A stretch of 64,000 bases of DNA from Treponema bryantii (lineage in GTDB: Bacteria; Spirochaetota; Spirochaetia; Treponematales; Treponemataceae). The DNA lies in NCBI RefSeq assembly GCF_036492245.1, contig NZ_AP025287.1:21104-85103 (forward strand), given 5' to 3'. The first letter of the stretch is position 1, and each line of letters starts with the position of its first letter. The position numbers and the translations under genes are program-made. The notes below the pieces were generated by a model. It ran no database searches. It was not told the DNA's origin and saw nothing but the letters and a program-made list of their open reading frames with translations. This document shows positions 45,892-54,320 of the stretch, in pieces.

Positions 45892-46225
45892 TAAGTCACC
45901 GTTTTATTATTGTGATACACAGTTTTACAAGGTAATGGGATACCTTGAAAACTATCTTAATCAGAACTTTGTGGAAATAGATCAGGAAGAATGGCTATTG
46001 GCTGATAAAGCTTTAAGAGAACTAAAAGCTAAGCCTGAAAATGAAAGAACTGCAGACAATTTTTATGCTCTTCTGGATGATAGCGTATCATTCAAGCCTC
46101 TGATCAAAGAGCTTTGTGCTGGCGGAAAGTATGCTTTTTTTGAGGACAACAGAAAGTATGTAATTAAAGACATGGATGAACTTCAGTTCAATATGTTTGA
46201 TTACTACCAGAACTTTCTGAAATAG
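45884..46225 (+). CDS. Hypothetical protein, 113 aa
   Basis: Soluble and acidic, with Trp and aromatic clusters (FYYCDTQFYKVMGYLENYLNQNF, then DNFYALLDDSVSFKPLIKELC). Last gene of the kinase operon before palindrome copy 13. Function unknown. Confidence 0.55.
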   Translation: MNNKSPFYYCDTQFYKVMGYLENYLNQNFVEIDQEEWLLADKALRELKAKPENERTADNFYALLDDSVSFKPLIKELCAGGKYAFFEDNRKYVIKDMDELQFNMFDYYQNFLK

Positions 46226-46234
46226 ACAGATAAT

Positions 46235-46260
46235 AAAAAGTTCGATTGAACGAACTTTTT
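46235..46260. promoter_or_regulatory. Dispersed palindrome, copy 13, overlapping the T4SS promoter
   Basis: A 26-bp inverted repeat with AAAAAGTTCG and CGAACTTTTT arms and centre ATTGAA. The TTGAAC -35 box of the virB4 operon promoter lies inside it, so a bound protein would directly block or aid RNA polymerase. Confidence 0.8.
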
Positions 46261-46274
46261 ATTTTTGCTATTAT
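46246..46274 (+). promoter_or_regulatory. Promoter of the virB4-virB10 operon
   Basis: TTGAAC (46246-46251), a 17-base spacer and TATTAT (46269-46274). The predicted start is near 46281, before the small gene at 46298. Confidence 0.55.
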
Positions 46275-46297
46275 ATATTATTGTCAACCGTGAGCGA

Positions 46298-46528
46298 ATG
46301 GATATAATAATAAAAAAAGTTAAAGGAACAGAAAAGTTTATCGTATGGATGAACGGAGAAAAAACTGACTTCTCCGTTACAAAAAACAATTTCGGATCAG
46401 AGTGTTATTACCTTATCTATAAAGGACAGCGGCTCAAAAGACGGGCAGAAAACCGTGAGGAAGTAATTACTTACTTCAAGACTTATCTGCTTGAAAAAAG
46501 GGCTGACTTACTGTTAGGAAAAAAATGA
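46298..46528 (+). CDS. Hypothetical protein leading the T4SS operon, 76 aa
   Basis: Start at the ATG at 46298 (MDIIIKKVKGTEKFIVWMNG); an upstream TTG frame would begin within the promoter. Small basic, beta-rich protein (IYKGQRLKRRAENREEVI). Its stop overlaps the virB4 start (ATGA). Could be a regulator or an assembly factor; no family recognised. Confidence 0.5.
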   Translation: MDIIIKKVKGTEKFIVWMNGEKTDFSVTKNNFGSECYYLIYKGQRLKRRAENREEVITYFKTYLLEKRADLLLGKK

Positions 46529-49110
46529 AAATTATTAACAAATTGTATTACATGCTGTCCAAAAAAGATAAGGGCGGTAATCCGGTAGTAAAACCTAATT
46601 TTGTCTCTAAACCAAAAAGAAAAGTTGAAATGACTTCGATTCTTCCGTGGTGGTATTGGGTCAGAATCAAGTATTGGGTTGGAGACACTGAACTTGAAAA
46701 ATGCGTAATTGTTCAGAAAAACGGAAACCTTCAGATTACATACGCATTCCGTGGATACGACATTGAAAGTTATTCTGCAGATTATATCAATGCAGTTTTT
46801 GAATATTTCAATACACAGATAAAGACTCTTGGAGACGGATGGATGGTATCTCTGGAAAGTCAGAGATTCAAGATGCACGATTATCCGTCTGCGGATTTTG
46901 ATAATGTTGCTGGCCTTATCATTGATAAGGAAAGAGAGAGTGAATTCCGCCTTACAGGTGACCACTACGATTCATGTTATTACATGAATTTTGTCTATAA
47001 ACCGGAAGCTCCGATTAAAAAGAAGTTTGTAAAATTCTTTTATACAGAGCCGGAAGTTGGTATTAATCAGCAGGAAGAGATTAAGCAGTTTTTGAAGCTT
47101 GTTGAAAACATGACTTCTGTTTTGTCGAGCCGTCTTATAATAAGACCTCTGACAACAGAAGAGACAATTGCGTATCTTCATTCAACCATCAGTTTCAAGC
47201 GATATCCTATTTTAGTTCCTGACCATTGTATCAGTCTGGATCATTTTATTAAGGATTCCTCAATTGATAACGGAAAGACTATAAGACTTGGAGACTATTA
47301 TTGTCCTATTCTTGAAATTAATGACTTTCCGACTTCTACATATCCGACTATCTTGAATGAGCTTAATAAGACAGATATTGAATACCGTTGTGTTCATAGA
47401 TGCTTTCCTATTGAAAAGACAGAGGCTCTGAAGGAAATCGAAAAGCAGATTTCCGGTGCTATGGGTGGTGCAAAAAGCGGTAAAAAGATGGCATCGGAGA
47501 TGATGTTCGGCTATGAGAGCCGTATTGAAAATCAGGGAGCTTTGGCGGCTGCCTCAGATATCCAGGATTTACAGGTTGAGGTAGCAACCGATGTAAACGG
47601 ATTATGCTACTACAATTCCTCACTTATGGTTTGGGATAAAGATTACAGTCGTGCAATAGAAAAGCTTAAGAAAATAGAGACTGTAATAGAAAGATGTCAG
47701 TTTACATGTCAGGAAAACGAGTTTGGAGCTTTGGATGGTTTTAAGGGAATGATTGCGGGTAACACTACCGCAAACATCCGTCGTCCGGCTATCTCGACAG
47801 GAAACTTTACTCACATCCTTCCGTTCTCTGCAATCTGGGCCGGAATCGAGCATAACAAGTTTGTGGGTGACCTTACAGGAATTGATAAACCGCTTATTAC
47901 TTGTGCTACGAACTACGGTGCAAACTTTTATCTGAATCTTAATGACGGAGACGTAGGACATACTTTAATTCTTGGACCAACCGGAGCCGGTAAGTCTACG
48001 CTTTTGAATCTGATTGCAGCGTCTACCTTAAAGTATCCGGACTCTCAGGTTTTCTTCATGGACTATGGTCTTTCAAGCCTTACTCTGACACTTGCCGTAG
48101 GCGGTTCTTACATAAACCCTGCTGACAGTACGGTATGTTTTCAGCCTCTGCGTGATATTGATGATGATAAGGAATTTGCGTGGGCAAACGAATTTATTCA
48201 GACAATTATTGCTCTTCAGGGAGTAAAACTTAATCCTCGAATGCGTCTTGCTATAGAGGCAGCTATAAGGGCACTGACAGTTTTGCCTAAGGAAATGAGA
48301 ACACTTACCACATTCAAGATGAACCTTGAGTATACGGATGAACAGGGCTACAACATTTTGGCTGACGCGATTGCACAGTATTGTGTTGAAGGAAGATATG
48401 GACACATTTTTGACGGTAACAAGACTTCTTTAGTAAATGCAAGATGGGTTTTGTTTGAAATGGAACATATCATGGACTTAGGTCCGAACTGTTCAGCTCC
48501 GGCAATTCTTTTTATTTTCCATTATTTGGAAAAACAGTTTACTGGAAAACTTACATTCTTCATCATGGATGAATGCTGGTTTGGTCTTGAAAACGAGATC
48601 ATCCGCTCAAAAATGAAAGAGTATCTTTTGACACTCCGTAAGAAGAACGTATTTTGTATTTTTGCAACACAGAACCCTTCTGCTGTTGCAGATTCTCCGC
48701 TTGCCTCAACAATGATTCAGAACTGCCCGACTCAGATCTTCCTTGCAGACCCTAAGGCAAGAAAACTTATGGATAAATATCAGAATCTTGGGCTTTCTGC
48801 AGAAGAGGTAAACATCCTTTCAATGTCACAGAAAAAGAGGGATTACTATCTAAAATGTACTGCGGGTGCAAGACTCTTCCAGCTTTCTTTGGGTGCCATT
48901 CAGTTAGCCTTGTTCCGAGGCCGTGAGTCTACATTTAATTATCCGAAGGGAAGTGACAATTATATAAGATGGGCTGAGTTTCAGAAGTATCTTTTGGAAA
49001 AGAGAAAGGAATCAAAAAAGACAAGATGTTATGTGGATGAAATCCTTGATGTTCAGGGAATACCGTTCCGCCATTACCTTAAAGATTATGACTGGGAGAA
49101 ATATTTATGA
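46525..49110 (+). CDS. virB4: VirB4/TrbE-type secretion ATPase
   Basis: An 861-aa ATPase that powers pilus assembly and secretion. Walker A GPTGAGKSTLLNL (K490), YPDSQVFFMDYGLSS, Walker B TFFIMDECWFGLE, and the FCIFATQNPSAVADSPL segment are all characteristic of VirB4/TrbE. The N-terminal VirB4 domain spans residues 40-400. Length and motif order are normal. ATGA overlap with the previous gene. Confidence 0.95.
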   Translation: MKIINKLYYMLSKKDKGGNPVVKPNFVSKPKRKVEMTSILPWWYWVRIKYWVGDTELEKCVIVQKNGNLQITYAFRGYDIESYSADYINAVFEYFNTQIKTLGDGWMVSLESQRFKMHDYPSADFDNVAGLIIDKERESEFRLTGDHYDSCYYMNFVYKPEAPIKKKFVKFFYTEPEVGINQQEEIKQFLKLVENMTSVLSSRLIIRPLTTEETIAYLHSTISFKRYPILVPDHCISLDHFIKDSSIDNGKTIRLGDYYCPILEINDFPTSTYPTILNELNKTDIEYRCVHRCFPIEKTEALKEIEKQISGAMGGAKSGKKMASEMMFGYESRIENQGALAAASDIQDLQVEVATDVNGLCYYNSSLMVWDKDYSRAIEKLKKIETVIERCQFTCQENEFGALDGFKGMIAGNTTANIRRPAISTGNFTHILPFSAIWAGIEHNKFVGDLTGIDKPLITCATNYGANFYLNLNDGDVGHTLILGPTGAGKSTLLNLIAASTLKYPDSQVFFMDYGLSSLTLTLAVGGSYINPADSTVCFQPLRDIDDDKEFAWANEFIQTIIALQGVKLNPRMRLAIEAAIRALTVLPKEMRTLTTFKMNLEYTDEQGYNILADAIAQYCVEGRYGHIFDGNKTSLVNARWVLFEMEHIMDLGPNCSAPAILFIFHYLEKQFTGKLTFFIMDECWFGLENEIIRSKMKEYLLTLRKKNVFCIFATQNPSAVADSPLASTMIQNCPTQIFLADPKARKLMDKYQNLGLSAEEVNILSMSQKKRDYYLKCTAGARLFQLSLGAIQLALFRGRESTFNYPKGSDNYIRWAEFQKYLLEKRKESKKTRCYVDEILDVQGIPFRHYLKDYDWEKYL

Positions 49111-49517
49111 TGTTTGATAATCAGATTCTTTACGACCATGTGCAGAAAAAAAACAACATCCTTGTAAAAACCGATGATCAGTACAATTTTTATGACGAGC
49201 CGGATTTTATAAGTCTTGGTTTTATGATTGCGGTTACTGTAGAGGCATGTTTAAGTGCTGAAGATGCGGATGCTTACATGATTAATGGTGAGGCATTCAA
49301 TGAAGCTTTGTTCCGGTTTTCTTATTCATATAACGAAGGTGATGAAAAGCATTTTGAACTGAAAATTAAAAAAGAGCATATCGAGCTTTTTACAGAAACA
49401 TATCTTTTTGTAAAAACTGGAAGTGATGTTTGTGAGGCATCCTTGCTTGAACAGATAAAAGAGTCATGCCGCTACAACTGCATGAATATATGGAATGAAT
49501 ATTTCAAAAATAATTAA
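49107..49517 (+). CDS. Hypothetical protein within the virB operon, 136 aa
   Basis: Starts at ATGATG overlapping the virB4 stop. Soluble acidic protein (NILVKTDDQYNFYDEPDFISLGFMIAVTVEACL, then FELKIKKEHIELFTETYLF). No signal peptide or membrane segment, so probably cytoplasmic. Its place between virB4 and virB5 suggests an element-specific T4SS factor. No family recognised. Confidence 0.65.
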   Translation: MMFDNQILYDHVQKKNNILVKTDDQYNFYDEPDFISLGFMIAVTVEACLSAEDADAYMINGEAFNEALFRFSYSYNEGDEKHFELKIKKEHIELFTETYLFVKTGSDVCEASLLEQIKESCRYNCMNIWNEYFKNN

Positions 49518-49527
49518 GGGGTAATAA

Positions 49528-50388
49528 ATGAAAAAAAGACTTATCGGAATACTTACAGGACTTTTTCTTGTGTCTCAGGTTCATGCACAGTTTGCCGTTG
49601 TAGATGTTCAGTCAATTGCGGCAACTATTCAGAACGGAATCCAGATGGCTCAGCAGCTGGCTGCAATGTATAACGAAATCAAGGGAACTTATCAGCAGGT
49701 CGAAAACCAGATTAAAAACATGCAGTCTATGGATCTTTCACAGATTAATGCCGGAACTTTAAGTCAGCTTTTTAATATGGCGGACCAGTATTCACAGATG
49801 ATGAATAATATGGAAAACCTCTATAAAGATAAGAACATGACCGTAGGTGGGGTAAGTTTTTCCCTTGAAGATATTGTAACTACAAACGTCTATGAGGCAA
49901 TTAAGAAAAGCTATGGAGAAATGCCGGAAGTTCAGAATATGTCAGAAAAACAGAAGAAAGAATTTTTTAATCGTTATGGAATCGAATATGAAACATTTTT
50001 TGCTCTCTATGGAATATCAGACCAGATGAGTAATAAGGCAAAGGAAATAAAGGTAAAGACTGAAAAATCTAAAGATGTAATAGATACATGCCTAAAGTTT
50101 GCTAATGATATGCAGGACCAGGTTACAGGGGAGACAAGCGAAACTGCCTTGCTGCAGAAACTTCTTATGGTAAGTTCCCAAAACCTTACGGCTTTAACAC
50201 ATACTCTTGATTCTGTTTCAAATATGGGCGATATGCTTGCCAGTCAGATGGCTCAGGAAATGGCACTACAGGAAGAGAGTATGAACGGAGATCTTGCTAA
50301 GAACAGTGTTACAAAAGATCAGCCATTTTATGTGACTTCAAGTGTTGGAGATACTTCTGATTATAGAGGTATGGGAAACCACAGATAA
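49528..50388 (+). CDS. virB5: VirB5/TrbJ-like conjugal transfer protein
   Basis: A 286-aa exported protein: signal peptide ending HAQ|FAV, then a long helical region (TIQNGIQMAQQLAAMYNEIKGTYQQVENQIKNM) as in TrbJ/VirB5, the minor pilus component. The C-terminus is Met- and Gln-rich and helical. Placed between virB4 and virB6, the usual order. Clear ribosome site AAGGGG. Confidence 0.85.
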   Translation: MKKRLIGILTGLFLVSQVHAQFAVVDVQSIAATIQNGIQMAQQLAAMYNEIKGTYQQVENQIKNMQSMDLSQINAGTLSQLFNMADQYSQMMNNMENLYKDKNMTVGGVSFSLEDIVTTNVYEAIKKSYGEMPEVQNMSEKQKKEFFNRYGIEYETFFALYGISDQMSNKAKEIKVKTEKSKDVIDTCLKFANDMQDQVTGETSETALLQKLLMVSSQNLTALTHTLDSVSNMGDMLASQMAQEMALQEESMNGDLAKNSVTKDQPFYVTSSVGDTSDYRGMGNHR

Positions 50389-50401
50389 GGATTAATATAT
50401 C

Positions 50402-52519
50402 ATGAAAGATACCTGGTTAAATCATTCCGTATATTCTCTATTAGACCGAATAGCTAACTTTCAGATTTACTTTTCTGATGCTGCACAGATTATTGCAGCA
50501 ACTTGTTTTTTGATGGCTATTGGTATGGCTTGTATCAAAATCTGGCTTCAGGCGTCGAGTGCAAGAGAGCAGATTATCAAGCTTGGAATGACTTTAGTTG
50601 TGTATCTTGTAATGCTGCATATTTATCCGACTATTACAAAAGCAATTCTGCCGTTTGCTCAGAACATTGGATATGACGTTATTTTTGCATCGGGTGATTA
50701 TGATGTAGAAGTTCCTTCGGATGAAATTAAAACCGGAACCTCTAAGGACAGTAAAATAAAGCCTACAAAGCAGAAATTTTATAAATGGCTTGGTGAACAC
50801 ACATTTAACATTTTCACGACTTCAACAGTCCAGGACAATGATGAAAGTGTAAGACAGGCTTTGGAGATTAACATAGTTGATGGAAAAACCGGAAGGGTAG
50901 ATTTAAATCTTACGTTCAAATATTGTCTTGCTTTTTTCAACGTGGCCTGGGATACAATGCCGAAAATCCATATTACAAGTTTTACTTCTATTATGGTGGG
51001 AATTATTTACATAGCGTCTGTTCTTGTTGCTATTGTCTGCTACATAGTAGTTTTGATCAATTATGTAATGGCATTGATTGACTATTACTTTATGGTGGGA
51101 TTCGGCTTATTCTTCCTTCCATTATCTTTGTGGGATGGAACAAAACAGTACAGTCAGGCACTTATCGGAAACTTTGTTAAGATTCTTGTAAAACTGATGA
51201 TTATTTCAACTGTATTGTTTTTATCAATTATGTCTATGATTGATATGTTTGTCGAAGTGTACATGCAGAGCCTTGTATATGAAGGAACAGTACTGGCATC
51301 AAGTTTTTCAGGAGTATTACAGTTCTGTTGTACTGTAATTTTCCAGAGTCTTTTACTTTTTGTAATTACAAAAAATACAACTCAGATTGCCTCAATGCTC
51401 ACAGGTGGAGAGCCTCAGATGTCATTCGGTGAGTTCGCTCATGCCGTAGGTCAGGGAATAGCCGTTGGAGCTGGTGCGACTATGGCTCACAGGGCTATGG
51501 GAAAAGCGGCCTTATCTGTTGCGTCTGGCGGTGCAAGTGCTATTGCGTCGGGAAAGGCTACCGCAGCTATGGCAGGACATACAAAAGGTGATATTGCAAA
51601 GAGTGTTATGGGGAGTCTTGGGGAATCAGTTAAAGGTGGTCTTAAGAACTTTAACAGTGAAAATATTGGTAATACTATGGACCGTATAGGCAGAGCTGGA
51701 ATGCAGATGGGGCGAATGACTGGAATGTCAGATTTCGGCGGTGCTGAAGGTGGATTTATGGACCCGGCTATGTTTAACGGAAGAGTACCGGGAAGTCCGG
51801 GTTCTTCTGGTGGTCAGGCACCTCAGTCTAATGGCGGTAGCGAGAATTCTGCTATGGCACAGAATGAGAATGCAAACGATCTTAAGGGAGATAGGGATAT
51901 TATTCCTAATACTGCAAAAGGTCTTTCTGCGGGTGTAAACGCAAACGGAACAAATGGCGGTACATATAACAACACTCAGTGGCAAAGAGGCAATATAGGA
52001 ACTTATGGTGATGGTGTTGCTAAAGGTGATACTGCATCAGAAAGATCTTCATCTGCATTAACCAGATATGCAAATCGTTCTACAAGGTCTAGCGGCAATA
52101 TTTCTCAGTTTAATTCAGGAATGAGAGCTGCATTTGTCGGTAATGCAATTAAAGAAATAGCACAGACTCGTGCTCAGCGGGCAGAGGGTAATAAAGTTGG
52201 AAACGGATATATGAAAGCTATTGCAAGGGCTGGAAGAAATACTGTAACGGGTGCTATGGCTGGACTTGCGAATAGAGGGAATACACTTACATCATTTAAT
52301 GGAAACAGTTATGTGACAACAAACTTAGGACGTATGACTACTGCACGTGATAAAGATGGAAACGTTGTAGACATGAATAGTAAAAATAAAGTATCTAGCG
52401 ATCAATATCAGTTTGTATCAAATTCACCAGTACAAGGCTTAACGGCAGGTGGCCCAAATGATAACGATGCTGTGAATATTGCACAAGAAGCTACGCAGAA
52501 TGCACAGGATAATAAATAA
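50402..52519 (+). CDS. virB6: VirB6/TrbL-like polytopic channel protein
   Basis: A 705-aa protein with about six membrane segments in the first 345 residues (for example MVGIIYIASVLVAIVCYIVV and ALIDYYFMVGFGLFFLPLSLW), the TrbL/VirB6 core. After TGGEPQMSFGEFAHAVGQGIAVGAGATMA comes a long Gly/Ala/Ser/Asn-rich hydrophilic tail (about 360-705) with low-complexity repeats. Such long tails occur in 'extended VirB6' proteins and may protrude or be processed. Confidence 0.9.
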   Translation: MKDTWLNHSVYSLLDRIANFQIYFSDAAQIIAATCFLMAIGMACIKIWLQASSAREQIIKLGMTLVVYLVMLHIYPTITKAILPFAQNIGYDVIFASGDYDVEVPSDEIKTGTSKDSKIKPTKQKFYKWLGEHTFNIFTTSTVQDNDESVRQALEINIVDGKTGRVDLNLTFKYCLAFFNVAWDTMPKIHITSFTSIMVGIIYIASVLVAIVCYIVVLINYVMALIDYYFMVGFGLFFLPLSLWDGTKQYSQALIGNFVKILVKLMIISTVLFLSIMSMIDMFVEVYMQSLVYEGTVLASSFSGVLQFCCTVIFQSLLLFVITKNTTQIASMLTGGEPQMSFGEFAHAVGQGIAVGAGATMAHRAMGKAALSVASGGASAIASGKATAAMAGHTKGDIAKSVMGSLGESVKGGLKNFNSENIGNTMDRIGRAGMQMGRMTGMSDFGGAEGGFMDPAMFNGRVPGSPGSSGGQAPQSNGGSENSAMAQNENANDLKGDRDIIPNTAKGLSAGVNANGTNGGTYNNTQWQRGNIGTYGDGVAKGDTASERSSSALTRYANRSTRSSGNISQFNSGMRAAFVGNAIKEIAQTRAQRAEGNKVGNGYMKAIARAGRNTVTGAMAGLANRGNTLTSFNGNSYVTTNLGRMTTARDKDGNVVDMNSKNKVSSDQYQFVSNSPVQGLTAGGPNDNDAVNIAQEATQNAQDNK

Positions 52520-52534
52520 AAAGGAGTATTGAAT

Positions 52535-53260
52535 ATGGCAAGAATTAAATGGAAGCCTGAGACATATACCATTAAGGGAAATGTTGAAAACAAGATTATC
52601 TTTGATGAAACAATTGCAGAATATGACGGACTTATAAGTAAACTTCATGCAGATTGTAACGCATGGCGTTTTGTAGGCTTGTGCAGTCTTTTAATGTTCT
52701 GTGCATCAATCGGAATTCTTATTTATCAGTCTACATTACCGAAGACAGAACTTGTAGTAGTTGGTGTAAATGATTTAGGAGAGGCCCGCTATTACGGTAG
52801 AACACCAGGTCTCAGCTTTGACCAGTACGATATTAAAGAAGTTGCTATCAAGAACATCATTGAAACCTACATTGAATGTACATATAAGATTTCTACTGAT
52901 TCACAGTATATGTACAACAATTATGTCAGGGCTATGAATTATCTGGATGAAAATAAGAGAAAGTTCTATGAGCTTGATATTAAGAACGAAGATCCATTCA
53001 GTTTAGTTGGACAATTAAAACGGGATGCGGAGATAGAAACTATAATTCCAGTTTCTGAAAGTACTTATCAGGTAGATTTCTTTGTGACTGAAAGTGATAT
53101 GGATGGATTTAGAAAACATGTTACAAAAAAGCGCGGTATTTTTACATTCAGTCGTCTGAGTGCAAAAGATTATAACGCTATGGAAGAAAGACGAAGGATT
53201 TTGAATCCGCTTGGAATATACATAACAGATTACAGTGTTGTTGATGTAAATAATAAATAG
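52535..53260 (+). CDS. virB8: VirB8/TrbF-like inner-membrane protein
   Basis: Start at the ATG at 52535 (MARIKWKPE), eight bases after AAGGAG; a TTG six bases earlier is too close. One membrane helix (about 45-64, FVGLCSLLMFCASIGILIYQ), then a periplasmic domain starting ELVVVGVNDLGEARYYG, as in TrbF. It nucleates the inner-membrane part of the channel. 241 aa, a normal length. Confidence 0.88.
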   Translation: MARIKWKPETYTIKGNVENKIIFDETIAEYDGLISKLHADCNAWRFVGLCSLLMFCASIGILIYQSTLPKTELVVVGVNDLGEARYYGRTPGLSFDQYDIKEVAIKNIIETYIECTYKISTDSQYMYNNYVRAMNYLDENKRKFYELDIKNEDPFSLVGQLKRDAEIETIIPVSESTYQVDFFVTESDMDGFRKHVTKKRGIFTFSRLSAKDYNAMEERRRILNPLGIYITDYSVVDVNNK

Positions 53261-53270
53261 AGGTTATTAA

Positions 53271-54308
53271 ATGAAAAAGTTTTGGATAATTTTAATTACA
53301 GTTTCAGTTTTGTTTTCTGCATGTAAGACAATTGATATTGAAAAAAGCGATGAACTTGAAGAAGTAAAAAAAGAAGAAACTCCAGTTGTTATAGAGGAAC
53401 CAGAATATGAAGTAAACGGAGTTCGAATTAAGGAAAGTGAATTTGTATACAACCTTGAACCTGTAATTGTTGAAAAAAAAGAATATATAGTTATTGATAA
53501 ATCAGAAATTGAAAAAGCTCAGAAGGAAAAGCCCGTTGGACAGGCTGCGGTTAAGCAGAGCTTGAAAGACAGCTATGTAACACTTGAAAACTTTGTAGGT
53601 GGAACAAGTTATTATATGTATGATGAAAATAAGCAGTTTCCGATTTTTACTAAGCAGCTTGCATTAACAACTATCATTTTGAGTAATGATGAATACATGA
53701 ACGAAGGTTCTGTTCCTTTTATGTCAGATACAGAAAGATGGGAAATTACAGGTGATGTATGGAACAGTGATGAAGGTTCACGCCAGCTTGTTATGATCAA
53801 ACCTTTAAGTTCCGGGCTTGAAACAAATATGATGATTGTTACAAACAAAAGAATCTATCATTTTGTTCTTTATTCTACTAAGACAGATTATCAGCCGATG
53901 GTAAAGTTCAAATATCCGGAAGAAAAGAAGTTTATAACTGCTAATACAAAGAAAGTTTTTCCGGAATCTATAAAAACTTCTTATGATTCTACAGATGCCT
54001 CTCTTTTAAGCTTTAATTATAAAGTTACAGTTCCTTTCTTTTCGTCTAAAGTAGAGTGGGTTCCTAATCGTGTTTATGATGATGGAAGTCATACTTATAT
54101 CTTGCTCCCTGAAATAGTTTTACAGAAAGAATTTCCTGCAATCTGGGAAAACAATAATGATATCGTAAATTATGAAATAGACCCGGAAATACATAACCTT
54201 ATTATCATAAATAAGCTTGTAAACAAGATTACATTGAGAGTTGGTCGAAAAAAGGTAGTAATTACTAAGAAAAAGGGAATCCCTAAAGTTATGAATCTTA
54301 AAAGATAG
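53271..54308 (+). CDS. virB9: VirB9/TrbG-like outer-membrane-core lipoprotein
   Basis: A 345-aa protein with a lipobox FSAC (Cys17). Middle and C-terminal parts match VirB9/TrbG: RQLVMIKPLSSGLETNMMIVTNKRIYHFVLYST, then RVYDDGSHTYILLPEIVLQ and VNYEIDPEIHNLIIINKLVNKITLRVG. Unusually it is itself a lipoprotein, as VirB7 would be, and an acidic Glu-rich linker follows the Cys, so a separate VirB7 may not be needed. Confidence 0.88.
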   Translation: MKKFWIILITVSVLFSACKTIDIEKSDELEEVKKEETPVVIEEPEYEVNGVRIKESEFVYNLEPVIVEKKEYIVIDKSEIEKAQKEKPVGQAAVKQSLKDSYVTLENFVGGTSYYMYDENKQFPIFTKQLALTTIILSNDEYMNEGSVPFMSDTERWEITGDVWNSDEGSRQLVMIKPLSSGLETNMMIVTNKRIYHFVLYSTKTDYQPMVKFKYPEEKKFITANTKKVFPESIKTSYDSTDASLLSFNYKVTVPFFSSKVEWVPNRVYDDGSHTYILLPEIVLQKEFPAIWENNNDIVNYEIDPEIHNLIIINKLVNKITLRVGRKKVVITKKKGIPKVMNLKR

Positions 54309-54320
54309 GCGGGAGAAAGT

